DNA of 64,000 nucleotides from Roseomonas sp. HF4 (GTDB taxonomy: Bacteria; Pseudomonadota; Alphaproteobacteria; Acetobacterales; Acetobacteraceae): assembly GCF_005222755.1 (NCBI RefSeq), contig NZ_STGD01000017.1, forward strand, positions 41,872-105,871, written 5' to 3'. The stretch's first letter is position 1. Every line of letters starts with the position of its first letter. A model generated the notes under the pieces. It worked only from the letters and a program-made list of their open reading frames with translations. It ran no database searches and was not told the origin of the DNA. Both the position numbers and the translations under genes were made by a program. Below are positions 33,433-42,559 of the stretch, piece after piece.

Positions 33433-34832
33433 CCCTCCTTCTCCAGGCGGCGCCGCTGCTGTTGCTGGTCGGCCTGCTGGTAAGCGGGCGGGCGGGGCCG
33501 CTGACGGCGGTGCTGGCGGCGCTCGCCGCCACGCTGCCCGCCGCCTTCGTCTCGCTGCCCGCCGGCACCGGCCTGCCCGGCTTCCTGGCGGAGGAGGCGC
33601 TGCGCGGCGCCTTCCTCGCGAGCCAGCCGATCGGCGTCGTGGCGGGCGGCCTGCTGTTCCACGCCGCCGTCGAGGACCGCGGCGAGGCCGCGCTGCGCCA
33701 GGCGGCGACGCCGCGCGCGATCTTCACCGCGACGCTGCTGATGGGCACCTTCATGGAGAGCGTGACCGGCTTCGCCGTCGGCGCCGTCTTCGCGCTGGCG
33801 GCGCTGCGCGGCATGGGGCTGGGCGGCGCGCCGGCGGCGGCGCTGGCGCTGCTCTCACTCTGCCTGATCCCCTGGGGCGGGCTCGGCCCCGGCACGGCGC
33901 TCGGCGCCGCGCTGGTCGGCTTGCCCGCACAGGACATCGCAGCGCTGACGGCGCTGCCCAACGCCGCCTGGGTGTTGCTGCTGGGGCCGGTCTGCTGGCG
34001 GCTCTCGGCGGCGGCGGGCGTGCCGGTGCCGGGGCGGGAGCGTGCCGCGCAAATGGCGATGCTGGGCGCCATGGCTGCGATCCTGGTCGCGGGGCATCGC
34101 GTGCTGCCCTTCGAGATCCTCGGCATCCTGGCCGCCGGCGGGCCGCTGCTGGCGGCGCTCTGGCTGGCCGACCCGCCGCGCGATGCGGCCGCCTGGCGGC
34201 GGGCGGGGCGGGCCATGGCGCCCTATCTGCTGCTGACGCTGGCGCTGCTGGCCGCGCGCGCCGTGCCCGACCCACCCGCGATCCGGCCCTATGCCGCGCT
34301 GCCGCCGTTCCCGCTGACGCATGTGGCCGTGGTGCTGCTGGCGGTCTCGGCGACGCTGCTGTTGCGCCGGCCAGACGGCGCGGCGCGCGCGCGCGGTGCC
34401 CTGGCGCGGGCGGCCCGGCCGGCCGCGGTGCTGCTGCTCTATGTGCTGCTGGCCCGCTGGTTGGCGGGCAGCGGCGCGACTGCGGCGCTGGCGCAGGCGG
34501 CGGCCGGGGCGCTCGGCGGCGCCGCGCCCTTCGCCGTGCCGGTGCTCGGGCTGGCGGCGGGGATGGTGACGGGCAGCAATGTCGGGTCGAATGCCGCGCT
34601 GATGCCCGTGCAGAAGGCGCTCGGCCTGGCGGCGGGGATGCCGCCGCTGGTCGCGCCAGCCGTGCACAATTTCGCGGGTGCGGCCGGCGCAGGCATGTCC
34701 TTCGCCGTCACGGCGCTCGTCACCGGGCTGCTCGGCGACGGCACGCGGCCGGCGGCGGTCTGGCGGCTGCTGCTGCCCTCGATGCTCGCGGTCGTTCTGG
34801 TCGGCTGGGCCGCCGTGCTGCTGCTGTCGTGA
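33429..34832 (+). CDS. L-lactate permease (LctP)-family transporter
   Basis: 467 residues from a GTG overlapping the MBL stop. Around 12-13 hydrophobic segments. GTFMESVTGFAVGAVFALAALRGMG and LIPWGGLGPGTALGA match LctP/LldP; AGMVTGSNVGSNAALMPVQKALG and PAVHNFAGAAGAGMSF are the second conserved region. It should import lactate, glycolate or a similar 2-hydroxy acid with protons. A hairpin of about 27 bases (GGTG...CACC) lies just after its stop at 34836-34862. Confidence 0.87.
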   Translation: MTLLLQAAPLLLLVGLLVSGRAGPLTAVLAALAATLPAAFVSLPAGTGLPGFLAEEALRGAFLASQPIGVVAGGLLFHAAVEDRGEAALRQAATPRAIFTATLLMGTFMESVTGFAVGAVFALAALRGMGLGGAPAAALALLSLCLIPWGGLGPGTALGAALVGLPAQDIAALTALPNAAWVLLLGPVCWRLSAAAGVPVPGRERAAQMAMLGAMAAILVAGHRVLPFEILGILAAGGPLLAALWLADPPRDAAAWRRAGRAMAPYLLLTLALLAARAVPDPPAIRPYAALPPFPLTHVAVVLLAVSATLLLRRPDGAARARGALARAARPAAVLLLYVLLARWLAGSGATAALAQAAAGALGGAAPFAVPVLGLAAGMVTGSNVGSNAALMPVQKALGLAAGMPPLVAPAVHNFAGAAGAGMSFAVTALVTGLLGDGTRPAAVWRLLLPSMLAVVLVGWAAVLLLS

Positions 34833-34961
34833 CGCGGTGCGCCGCATGGACGGCGGCACACCATCCGGGGGGACCGGCTGCGCATTGATGGGGGGGCGGC
34901 GCCTCGCCTATAGGGACGCGTCGGCGGGGCTTCGCGTTACACCCGCCCAGGAGGAACACGC

Positions 34962-35936
34962 ATGACCCTGACCCGTCGCGCGGCCCTTGCCGCGCTGGCC
35001 GCCGCCCCGCTCGCCGCCACGCCGGCGGCGGCGCAGACGACCATCACGCTGCAGCACGCCCTCCCCGCCACGAGCCATTACGGCGCCGGAGCCGCGGCGC
35101 TGAAGGAGACGCTGGAGCGCCTGACCCAGGGGCGCGTCCGCGTCAATGTCCAGCGCAACGACAACGAACGCGAGATGATCGAGAGCGTGCAGATCGGCAC
35201 GATCGACTGCACCATCACCTCGACCGGCCCGGTCGGCAATTTCGTGCCCGGCGTGCGCGTGGTGGACGTGCCCTTCCTGTTCCGCGACTACCCCCATGCG
35301 CGCGGCGTGCTCGACAGCGAGATCGGCCAGGGCCTGCTGCAGCAGTTCAGCGCGCGGGGCCTCGTCGGCGTGATCTGGATGGAGAACGGCTTCCGCCACC
35401 TGACCAATTCGCGCCGCGAGGTGAACAACCCCGCCGACGTGCGCGGGCTGAAAGTGCGCACCATGGAGAACCAGGTCCACATGCGCGCCTTCCAGACGCT
35501 CGGCGCACTGCCGACGCCGATGGCGTTCTCGGAACTGGTCCCCGCGCTGCAGCAGGGCACGGTGGACGGGCAGGAGAACCCGATCCCGGTGATCGTGGCG
35601 AACAATCTGAACCAGGTGCAGCGCTTCCTGACCCTGACCGGACACGTCTATTCGCCGGCCGTGTTGATCTGCAGCCCGGGCACGATGCAGCGGCTCTCGA
35701 CAGCCGACCGCGCTGCCTTCACGGAGGCCGCCCGCGCCGCGCAGCGCGCCAACCGCGAGAAAGTCAGCGCCGACGAGGCGTCCGGCGTCGACGAGTTGCG
35801 CCGCCGCGGCATGACCGTGGTGACGCAGGTCGACACCGCCGCCTTCCAGACCGCGCTCGCCGGCGCCTTCCAGCAGTATGAGCGGGAGCTGGACGGCGCG
35901 CTGCTGCGCCGCATGCGCGACTGGCGGCCCAACTGA
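34962..35936 (+). CDS. dctP: TRAP solute receptor DctP, first of twin genes
   Basis: 324 residues. Signal peptide LTRRAALAALAAAPLAATPAAAQ, then ITLQHALPATSHYGAGAAALKE. The ligand region DVRGLKVRTMENQVHMRAFQTLGALPTPMAFSEL includes the conserved Arg. GGAGG sits 7 bases before the ATG. It aligns without gaps to the next gene, about four positions in five being identical by eye. Both precede a single dctQM pair, so they probably compete for one permease. Confidence 0.95.
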   Translation: MTLTRRAALAALAAAPLAATPAAAQTTITLQHALPATSHYGAGAAALKETLERLTQGRVRVNVQRNDNEREMIESVQIGTIDCTITSTGPVGNFVPGVRVVDVPFLFRDYPHARGVLDSEIGQGLLQQFSARGLVGVIWMENGFRHLTNSRREVNNPADVRGLKVRTMENQVHMRAFQTLGALPTPMAFSELVPALQQGTVDGQENPIPVIVANNLNQVQRFLTLTGHVYSPAVLICSPGTMQRLSTADRAAFTEAARAAQRANREKVSADEASGVDELRRRGMTVVTQVDTAAFQTALAGAFQQYERELDGALLRRMRDWRPN

Positions 35937-36074
35937 GCCCCGCCGCCAGGCCAGACAACGGGCAGACTGCCCAATACGAAGGCGGCCCGGGCCCGACGAC
36001 GCCGGCACGATTGCCAGCGGCGCCGGCGCCCGGCTAACTGCGCCCGCCCACCAACACGGAGGAAACACGAAAAC

Positions 36075-37049
36075 ATGACCCTGACCCGACGGCTGGCCCT
36101 GGCCGCCACCCTGGCGGCGCCGCTGGCCGCCGCGCCCGCGCTGGCGCAGACCCAGATCACCGTGCAGCACGCCCTGCCGATCAACAGCCACACCGGGGCC
36201 GGCGCCGCCGCCTTCAAGGAGGCCTTCGAGCGCCTGACCGGGGGCCGCTACAGCGTGGTCGCCCAGCGCAACGACAATGAGCGCGAGATGATCGAGAGTG
36301 CCCAGATCGGCACGATCGACTGCACCTTCACCTCGACGGGCCCGGTCGGGAACTTCGTGCCCGAGGTCCGCGTCTTCGACGTGCCCTTCCTGTTCCGCGA
36401 CGCCGCACATGCGCGCGGCGTGCTCGACAGCGAGATCGGCCAGCAGGTGCTGGCGCGGTTCCAGGCGCGCGGCCTGGTCGGCGTGATCTGGACCGAGAAC
36501 GGCTTCCGCCACCTGACCAATTCCCGGCGCGAGGTGAATGCGCCGGCCGACGTGCGCGGCCTCAAGGTGCGGACCATGGAGAACCAGGTCCACATGCGCG
36601 CCTTCCGGGAACTCGGCGCGCTGCCGACGCCGATGGCGTTCAGCGAGCTGGTCCCCGCGCTGCAGCAGGGCACGGTGGACGGGCAGGAGAACCCGATCTC
36701 GGTGATCGTGGCGAACAACCTGAACCAGGTTCAGCGCTTCATGACGCTGACCAACCACGTCTATTCGCCGGCGGTCATGATCTGCAACCCGGCGACGCTG
36801 CAGCGGCTCTCGACCGCCGACCGGGCGCTGTTCATGGAGGCGGCGCGCGCCGCGCAGCAGGCCAACCGCGCCCGCGTCTCGGCCGACGACGCGAATGGCG
36901 TCGAGGAGCTGCGCCGCCGCGGCATGACGGTGGTGACGCAGGTCGACACCGCCGCCTTCCAGAGCGCGCTGGCCCCGGCCTTCGCGGAATGGGAGCGCAC
37001 GCTCGACGCCACGCTGCTGCGCCGCATCCGCGACTGGCGGCCGAGCTGA
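36075..37049 (+). CDS. dctP: TRAP solute receptor DctP, second of twin genes
   Basis: 324 residues, same length as its twin. Differences cluster in the first lobe (residues 35-65) and around 95-130; the ligand-Arg region RTMENQVHMRAF is unchanged apart from neighbouring residues. Both start MTLTRR. The 138-base spacer from the first copy contains a short GGGC...GCCC hairpin near 35960 and GC-rich inverted pieces. GGAGG precedes the ATG by about 11 bases. Confidence 0.95.
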   Translation: MTLTRRLALAATLAAPLAAAPALAQTQITVQHALPINSHTGAGAAAFKEAFERLTGGRYSVVAQRNDNEREMIESAQIGTIDCTFTSTGPVGNFVPEVRVFDVPFLFRDAAHARGVLDSEIGQQVLARFQARGLVGVIWTENGFRHLTNSRREVNAPADVRGLKVRTMENQVHMRAFRELGALPTPMAFSELVPALQQGTVDGQENPISVIVANNLNQVQRFMTLTNHVYSPAVMICNPATLQRLSTADRALFMEAARAAQQANRARVSADDANGVEELRRRGMTVVTQVDTAAFQSALAPAFAEWERTLDATLLRRIRDWRPS

Positions 37050-37063
37050 GGCCGGCGTAACCG

Positions 37064-37095
37064 CGCGGGGCGTGGCGTCCGTGCCGCGCCCCGCG
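37064..37095 (+). terminator. 13-base-pair hairpin between dctP2 and dctQ
   Basis: Left arm 37064-37076 and right arm 37083-37095 pair over 13 positions with one G-T wobble; the 6-base loop is GTCCGT. It follows the receptor stop by 14 bases and precedes the dctQ start by 20. There is no T-run. Such hairpins between receptor and permease genes commonly protect upstream mRNA or attenuate, raising receptor over permease levels; that role is inferred. Confidence 0.7.
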
Positions 37096-37115
37096 CCCGC
37101 CTTTCGGGGGGTGCG

Positions 37116-37712
37116 ATGAACGCGATGAACCTGCTGCCGCTGCAGGTGACGGGGGCGGCGACGCTCGCCACCGTCGGCCTGGCGCTCTGGGCGGGGTCCG
37201 GGGATGGTGCGCGCGCGGGCGTGCGCCGGTCCGTGCTGGCCCTCGACCGCTACGCCACCACGGCCGCGACGCTGCTCGCGAGCCTGGCGCTCACGGTCGC
37301 GGTCGCGGCCGGCGCCTGGCAGGTGGTCGCGCGCTTCGCGACCGAGACGCCGTCGATCTGGTCCGAGGCGCTGGTGCGCACGGCGCTCATCTGGATGGCC
37401 TTCGTGGGCGTCGCCGTGGCGCTCCGCGCCGGTGCGCTGGTCTCGATCGACGTGGCGCACCGCTACAGCGGCGGCGCGCTCCGGCGCGCGCTGGAGGCAG
37501 CCTCGCTCGCCGCGGTGCTCTCCATGCTCGGCGTGATGTTCTGGTTCGGCTGGGAGATGGCCGTGCGCGTGAAGTTCCAGGAGATGGCGGGGCTCGAGGT
37601 CTCGATGTCCTGGGGCTACGCCGCGATACCGACCGGCGCGGCCTTCGCGATGCTGAGCGCGGTCGCGCATTTCCTCGACCGACGGCACGAGGAACTGGAG
37701 GCCGCGGTATGA
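37116..37712 (+). CDS. dctQ: TRAP small permease (DctQ)
   Basis: 198 residues, four or five hydrophobic segments. WSEALVRTALIWMAFVGVAVALRAGALVSIDV is the DctQ signature. It has an extra N-terminal hydrophobic segment (about 20 residues) before the usual four helices. GGGGGG precedes the ATG. Overlaps dctM as ATGA. Confidence 0.93.
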   Translation: MNAMNLLPLQVTGAATLATVGLALWAGSGDGARAGVRRSVLALDRYATTAATLLASLALTVAVAAGAWQVVARFATETPSIWSEALVRTALIWMAFVGVAVALRAGALVSIDVAHRYSGGALRRALEAASLAAVLSMLGVMFWFGWEMAVRVKFQEMAGLEVSMSWGYAAIPTGAAFAMLSAVAHFLDRRHEELEAAV

Positions 37713-38986
37713 GCGGCGCCATGCTCACCGCGATGCTGGTGCTGTTTGCCATCAGCGTCCCGGTCGCGATCGGCATCGGCATCGCCGCCGTCATCGGCAT
37801 CGCGGGCTACACCAACTTCCCGCTGATCGTCGCCGCGCAGCAATTGTTCGTGGCGCTCGACAAGTTTCCGCTGGCGGCCATTCCCTTCTTCATCCTGGCC
37901 GGCAACCTGATGGAGGTCGGCGGCATCTCCCGCCGGCTGGTGGAATTCGCGCGGTCCATCGTGGGCGGCGTGCAGGGCGGGCTGCCGGCCACCTGCGTCG
38001 TCACCTGCATGATCTTCGCCGCCATCAGCGGCAGCAGCGTCGCGACCACCTTCGCGATCGGCGCCATCATGATCCCGGCGCTCGTGCGCGCGGGCTACCC
38101 GGTGGGCTTCGCCGCCGCGCTGCAGGCAACGGCGGCGGAACTCGGCGTCGTCATCCCGCCCTCGATCCCGATGATCCTCTATGGCGTGACCACGCAGACC
38201 TCGATCCCCGAACTGTTCATCGCGGGCTTCGGGCCGGGCATCCTGATCGGCGGCGCGCTGGTCGCGACCGTGCTGGTCTGGTGCCGCATCAAGGGCTGGG
38301 GCAAGAATGACGGCGTCGGCCGCCTGTCCGTCCTGGTCGCAACGCGGCAGGCCGGCTTCGCGCTGGTCATGCCGGTGGTGGTCCTGGGCGGCATCTACGG
38401 CGGCATCACGACGCCGACCGAGGCCTCCGTCGTGGCGGTGGTCTATGCGCTGATCGTGGGGATGTTCCTGCACCGTGAGATCGGGCCGCGCGACCTGTTG
38501 CCGATCTTCCGCAAGTCGGTCATCAGCAGCGCGGTCATCATGTTCATCATCGCCTGCGCGGCGGTCTTCTCATGGCTGCTGAACCGGCAGGGCGTGCCGG
38601 ACGCGGCGGCCGAATGGCTCGCCACGTCGTTCGACAACGCTTCGCTCTACCTGCTTGTGGTGAATGCGTTCCTGTTCGTGGTCGGGATGTTCGTCGAGAC
38701 CTCCGCCTCGATCATCGTGCTCGCGCCCATCCTGCAGGAAGCGGCGGAGCGGCTCGGCGTGGACGGCGTGCATTTCGGCACGATCATGGTGGTGAACCTT
38801 GCGCTCGGCATGATCACGCCGCCCTTCGGCGTGAACCTCTTCGCCGCGGCGCAGGTGGCGGGCTGCGGCGTCGAGGCGATGATGCGCTACCTCGGCATCT
38901 TCATCCTGGTGATCATCGCCTGCCTCATGGTCATCACCTACGTGCCGGCCATCACGCTGACGCTGCCGCAGCTGGTGTTCCGCTGA
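37709..38986 (+). CDS. dctM: TRAP large permease (DctM)
   Basis: 425 residues, about 12 helices. FFILAGNLMEVGGISRRLVEFARSIVGG, CMIFAAISGSSVATTFAIGAIMIPAL and ITPPFGVNLFAAAQVAGC are standard TRAP-M text. Works with the twin receptors and DctQ upstream as a Na+-driven organic-acid importer. The glycosylase frame begins right at its stop codon. Confidence 0.96.
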   Translation: MSGAMLTAMLVLFAISVPVAIGIGIAAVIGIAGYTNFPLIVAAQQLFVALDKFPLAAIPFFILAGNLMEVGGISRRLVEFARSIVGGVQGGLPATCVVTCMIFAAISGSSVATTFAIGAIMIPALVRAGYPVGFAAALQATAAELGVVIPPSIPMILYGVTTQTSIPELFIAGFGPGILIGGALVATVLVWCRIKGWGKNDGVGRLSVLVATRQAGFALVMPVVVLGGIYGGITTPTEASVVAVVYALIVGMFLHREIGPRDLLPIFRKSVISSAVIMFIIACAAVFSWLLNRQGVPDAAAEWLATSFDNASLYLLVVNAFLFVVGMFVETSASIIVLAPILQEAAERLGVDGVHFGTIMVVNLALGMITPPFGVNLFAAAQVAGCGVEAMMRYLGIFILVIIACLMVITYVPAITLTLPQLVFR

Positions 38987-39630
38987 GCCTCGGCACACCC
39001 GAGGCGCTGCGCCACCTCCGGCGCGACGCCGTGCTGAAGCGGGTGATCCGCCAGGTCGGGCCCTGCACGCTGAAGCCCGCTCGGCGCGAGCCCTACGAGG
39101 CACTGGTGCGCGCGATCGCCCACCAGCAGGTGCACGGCCGGGCCGCGGAGGCGATCCTCGGGCGCTTCCTCGGCGCCTGCGGGGCCGCGCCCTTCCCGGC
39201 ACCTGAGGCCGTGCTGGCCCTGACGCCCGAGGCGATGCGCGCCTGCGGCCTGTCCGCCAACAAGGTGCTGGCGATCCGCGACATCGCCGAGAAGGCCGCG
39301 ACCGGCATCGTGCCGACGCGCGCCGCGGCGCGCCGCATGACCGACGAGGCGCTGGTCGAGCGCCTGGTGCCGTTGCGCGGCGTCGGGCGCTGGACGGTCG
39401 AGATGCTGCTGATCTTCACCCTCGGCCGCGCCGACGTGCTGCCCGTGGACGACTACGGCGTGCGCGAGGGCTACCGGGTGGCGGCGGGGCTGCCCGAACA
39501 GCCGAAGCCGCGCGCCTTCGCCGCGATCGGGGAAGCCTGGGCGCCCTACCGCACCACCGCCGCCTGGTATCTCTGGCGTGCGGCTGACCTCGCGAAGGAC
39601 GGCCGCTTCAAGGCACCGCAGGCGATCTGA
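38983..39630 (+). CDS. AlkA-type DNA-3-methyladenine glycosylase (HhH-GPD), start codon unusual
   Basis: About 215 residues from the CTG that overlaps the dctM stop (CTGA). Helix-hairpin-helix and catalytic region: LRGVGRWTVEMLLIFTLGRADVLPVDDYGVREGY, with the catalytic Asp in PVDDYG; EALVRAIAHQQVHGRAA is the family's early motif. It excises alkylated purines. No ATG, GTG or TTG occurs in frame that keeps the conserved LRRDAVLKRVIRQVGP segment whole; the first is GTG at 39031, which would cut into it. I therefore give 38983 as a provisional start. It converges with the photolyase-like gene (23-base overlap). Confidence 0.8.
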   Translation: MSLGTPEALRHLRRDAVLKRVIRQVGPCTLKPARREPYEALVRAIAHQQVHGRAAEAILGRFLGACGAAPFPAPEAVLALTPEAMRACGLSANKVLAIRDIAEKAATGIVPTRAAARRMTDEALVERLVPLRGVGRWTVEMLLIFTLGRADVLPVDDYGVREGYRVAAGLPEQPKPRAFAAIGEAWAPYRTTAAWYLWRAADLAKDGRFKAPQAI

Positions 39631-40810
39631 CCAGGTCCGCGCAGAAGGCGGGGATACGGTCGCGGAAGCCGAAATAGCCGGCAGTCGCGTGCGGCCAGCA
39701 GCGGCTGTCCCAGTCGCGCCGCAGCACATGCAGCGTGAGGCCGCGCGCGGCGAGCGCCGGGCGGAGCGGCGCCAGCGCCTCCCCTGTCCAGCCCGAGGGC
39801 GCCCAGGGCATGACGACGGCACGCGCGCCGGCCGCCTCGGCCTGCGCGGGGATCTCGGCCAGGCTCGCCGTGGCGGCGGGCGCCCCGAAATGCCCGGCCG
39901 CGCGTGCCAGCCCGTCCTGCAGAGCGGCGCGCGCGAACCCTGCCGCGCCCGGCGCGCAGCCGAGCGGCGACCGCGCCTCCGGCACCGCGAGGCCGGCCAC
40001 GGCCACGATGCGCCCGCCATCGACGCCGAGGCTTTCCGGATGCAGGTCGTCCTCGTGCAACAGCAGCAGCGCGGGTTCCTCGGGCGGCGCATCGGCGGGC
40101 GGCAGGGCGCGCGGCGCGGGCGGTGGGCCGTCGTCGAGCGGCGCGGGGTTTTCGTCCAGCCGCCCGCGCGGGTCGAAGCGGCCACCGGTGTAGCGGGCGA
40201 TGTTCTCCGCGCGCGCGACATAATGCTTGCCGCGCGTCTGCATGCCCGCGACCCAGCGCCAGGACAGCGTGTTCGACGCCGGATCGGCATCCTTCAGGTG
40301 GCGGAGGAAAAGGTCCGCGCCGAGCGGCCAGGGCAGGCGCAGCGTGAAGATCCAGATGCTCGCGAACCACATGCGCGCGTGGTTGTGCAGCCAGCCAGTC
40401 TCGGCCAACTCATGCGCCCAGGCGTCGAAGCAGGCGATGCCGGTCGCGCCCCGCGTCGCAGCTTCGTAGCCCATCGGCGGCGCGGCCAGGGCGGCGTCGC
40501 GCGCGGCGCAGTAGCGCGCCCAGACGGCGGGGCGCAGTTCCAGCCAGCCCTTCCAGTAGGTTCGCCAGAACACCTCCTGGATGAATTTCTCGGCCGCGCC
40601 GGGGCCGTGCTGGGCGAGGGCCACGGCCACTACCTCCCGCTCGGTCAGCAGCCGGTGCCGCAGATGCGCCGAGAGCCGCGAGACATCCCGCCGCGCACCC
40701 GGCCCGGGGTCGTGGTTGCGCCCGGCCGCATAGGCACGGCCCATGCGCGGCGCGAACGCCGCGAGGCGGGCGAGGGCCGCGGCGCGGCTCGGGTCTGGCA
40801 ACTCGGACAT
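39608..40810 (-). CDS. Photolyase/cryptochrome-like protein with FAD domain first (permuted order)
   Basis: 400 residues. Residues about 20-225 are the helical FAD-binding domain of photolyases: SRLSAHLRHRLLTE, FIQEVFWRTYWKGWLE, ETGWLHNHARMWFASIWIF and NTLSWRWVAGMQTRGKHYVARAENIARYTGGRF. In ordinary photolyases this is the C-terminal part. Here it is followed, after a Pro-rich linker at about 230-250, by an alpha/beta-like segment (PALLLLHEDDLHPES...AVVMPWAPSGWTGEALAPLRPALAARGLTLHVLRRDWD...YFGFRDRIP) that resembles the usual N-terminal antenna domain. DNA repair or blue-light sensing is possible. It overlaps a glycosylase gene tail to tail. Confidence 0.83.
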   Translation of the reverse strand: MSELPDPSRAAALARLAAFAPRMGRAYAAGRNHDPGPGARRDVSRLSAHLRHRLLTEREVVAVALAQHGPGAAEKFIQEVFWRTYWKGWLELRPAVWARYCAARDAALAAPPMGYEAATRGATGIACFDAWAHELAETGWLHNHARMWFASIWIFTLRLPWPLGADLFLRHLKDADPASNTLSWRWVAGMQTRGKHYVARAENIARYTGGRFDPRGRLDENPAPLDDGPPPAPRALPPADAPPEEPALLLLHEDDLHPESLGVDGGRIVAVAGLAVPEARSPLGCAPGAAGFARAALQDGLARAAGHFGAPAATASLAEIPAQAEAAGARAVVMPWAPSGWTGEALAPLRPALAARGLTLHVLRRDWDSRCWPHATAGYFGFRDRIPAFCADLVRSPAVP

Positions 40811-40908
40811 GGCCGCGATGTGGCGGGGGCGGCGCTCCGCGCAAGCCTCGCCGCACCCCTGCCATCTTCGTATGGCCTTGATCGCGGCATGGTTCAGGGC
40901 AGCGCGAC

Positions 40909-41778
40909 ATGATCGGCCGGCGTGGCCTGCTCACGGCGGCCGGGGGCGTCGCGGCAGCGGGGCTCGGCCTTGCCGGCTACGGCTTCGGCGTCGAGCCCTT
41001 CTTCCGCCTCGCGGTGCAGCGGCACGCGCTGGTGCCGCGCGGCTGGCCGCCGGGCCTGGCGCTGCGCGTCGTGCACTTATCGGACCTGCATGCCGGCGCG
41101 CCGCTCATGGCCGAGGCACGCATCGAGATGATCGTCGCCGCGGCGAATGCGCTGGAGCCGGACCTCGTGCTGCTGACCGGGGATTTCGGGCCGTCGATCC
41201 GCTTCGTGAACCGCGTGCTGCCGCATGCCGACGTGGCGCGCCGCCTGGCTGCGCTGCGCGCCCCGCTCGGCGTCTTCGCCGTCAACGGCAACCACGACTG
41301 GTGGGAGGACCGCGCGGCGATGCAGGCAGGCCGCGCAGGCGTGCCGGCGATGGCGCGCGCGCTCGAGCGTGCGGGAATTCCCGTGCTCGGCAACAGGGTC
41401 GAGCGCGCGGGGCCGGTGCTGGTGGGCGGGCTCGAATCCTCCTGGGCCTTCGGCGTGCGCCGCGGTGCCGAGGACGTGCCCCGCATGCTCGGGCAGGTCA
41501 CGGGGGAGGCGCCCCTGCTGCTGATGGCGCATGAGCCCGACATCTTCGCCACCCTGCCCGGCCGCGTCACCGTGACCTTCTGCGGCCACACGCATGGCGG
41601 GCAGGTGCGGCTGCTCGGCTGGTCGCCCGTCGTGCCGTCGCGGCACCGCTATGCCTGGGGCCATGTGCGGGAGGACGGGCGCGACCTCGTGGTCTCGGGC
41701 GGGCTCGGGCTCAGCACGCTGCCGGTGCGCTTCGGCGTGCCGCCGGAGATCACGCTGGTCGAACTCGGCACAGCCTGA
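40909..41778 (+). CDS. Exported metallophosphoesterase (YkuE-like)
   Basis: 289 residues. A Tat-type leader (GRRGLLTAAGGVAAAGLGLAGYGFG) precedes the calcineurin-like domain: LSDLHAG, LLTGDF, VNGNHDWW, LLMAHEPD and FCGHTHGGQ, covering all metal-ligand motifs. Many relatives act on membrane-lipid phosphates such as UDP-linked intermediates. The divergent interval to the photolyase-like gene is 98 bases. Downstream it converges on the hydrolase gene with a 10-base gap. Confidence 0.93.
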   Translation: MIGRRGLLTAAGGVAAAGLGLAGYGFGVEPFFRLAVQRHALVPRGWPPGLALRVVHLSDLHAGAPLMAEARIEMIVAAANALEPDLVLLTGDFGPSIRFVNRVLPHADVARRLAALRAPLGVFAVNGNHDWWEDRAAMQAGRAGVPAMARALERAGIPVLGNRVERAGPVLVGGLESSWAFGVRRGAEDVPRMLGQVTGEAPLLLMAHEPDIFATLPGRVTVTFCGHTHGGQVRLLGWSPVVPSRHRYAWGHVREDGRDLVVSGGLGLSTLPVRFGVPPEITLVELGTA

Positions 41779-41788
41779 AGGGCGGCCG

Positions 41789-42559
41789 TTACCGCGGCTC
41801 GTCCAGGAAAGCCTCGAGCAGGGCGAGGAAGCCGGCCGGGTTCTCGGCATGCACCCAATGGCCCGCGCCCGGGACGGTCGCGAAGTGCACATCCGGGAAC
41901 AAGGCGCGGAAGTCCGCGTGGTGCTCCGGGCGGACATAGCCCGAGCGTTCCCCGGCCATGACCAGCACCGGCCCGTCGAACCGCGCGCCGGGCGGCGCGT
42001 CGAAATCCTCGATGGCCGGCATGGCGGCGGCGATCTCCTCGAGGCCGAGCCGCCACTGCGGCGGGTCCGTCTCGAAGCGGAGGTTCTGCAGCAGGAAGGC
42101 GCGGATGCCGGCTTCCGGGATGGCCTCGGCGAGCGCGGCGTCGGCGTCCCGGCGCGCGAGGCCGGGCGCCAGCGGGATGGCGCGCATCGCCTCCACGTAG
42201 CCGCGCAGCGCCGGGCGGTAGCGCACGGGCGCGATGTCGGCCACGACCAGCCGCGACACCCGCCCGGGGTTCGCCAGCGCGAAGGCCATCGCCGCCTTGC
42301 CGCCCATGGAATGGCCGAGCACCGCGGCGCGCGCCACGCCGGCGGCATCGAGGGTCTCGGCGAGGTCCGCGGCCATGGCGGCATAGGACATGTCGGGGTC
42401 GCGCGCCGAGGCGCCGTGGTTGCGGAGATCCGGCGTCAGCACGCGGAAGCGCGGCGCCAGCGCCCGGCGCACGGCGCCCCAGTTCTGCCCGGCGCCGAAC
42501 AGGCCGTGCAGCAGCAGCAGCGGCGGGCCTTCGCCGGCCTCGGTGACGGCGAGCCTCAT
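41789..42559 (-). CDS. Alpha/beta-hydrolase (YbfF-like esterase)
   Basis: 256 residues. Oxyanion segment LLLLHGLFGAGQNWG, nucleophile GHSMGGKAA (Ser near residue 95), and the late PGAGHWVHAENP with the catalytic His; the Asp/Glu acid is expected in VLVMAGERSGYV. Closest in pattern to the acyl-CoA/ester hydrolase YbfF. Its start overlaps the end of the EamA gene upstream (ATGA), so both are one unit. Confidence 0.92.
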   Translation of the reverse strand: MRLAVTEAGEGPPLLLLHGLFGAGQNWGAVRRALAPRFRVLTPDLRNHGASARDPDMSYAAMAADLAETLDAAGVARAAVLGHSMGGKAAMAFALANPGRVSRLVVADIAPVRYRPALRGYVEAMRAIPLAPGLARRDADAALAEAIPEAGIRAFLLQNLRFETDPPQWRLGLEEIAAAMPAIEDFDAPPGARFDGPVLVMAGERSGYVRPEHHADFRALFPDVHFATVPGAGHWVHAENPAGFLALLEAFLDEPR

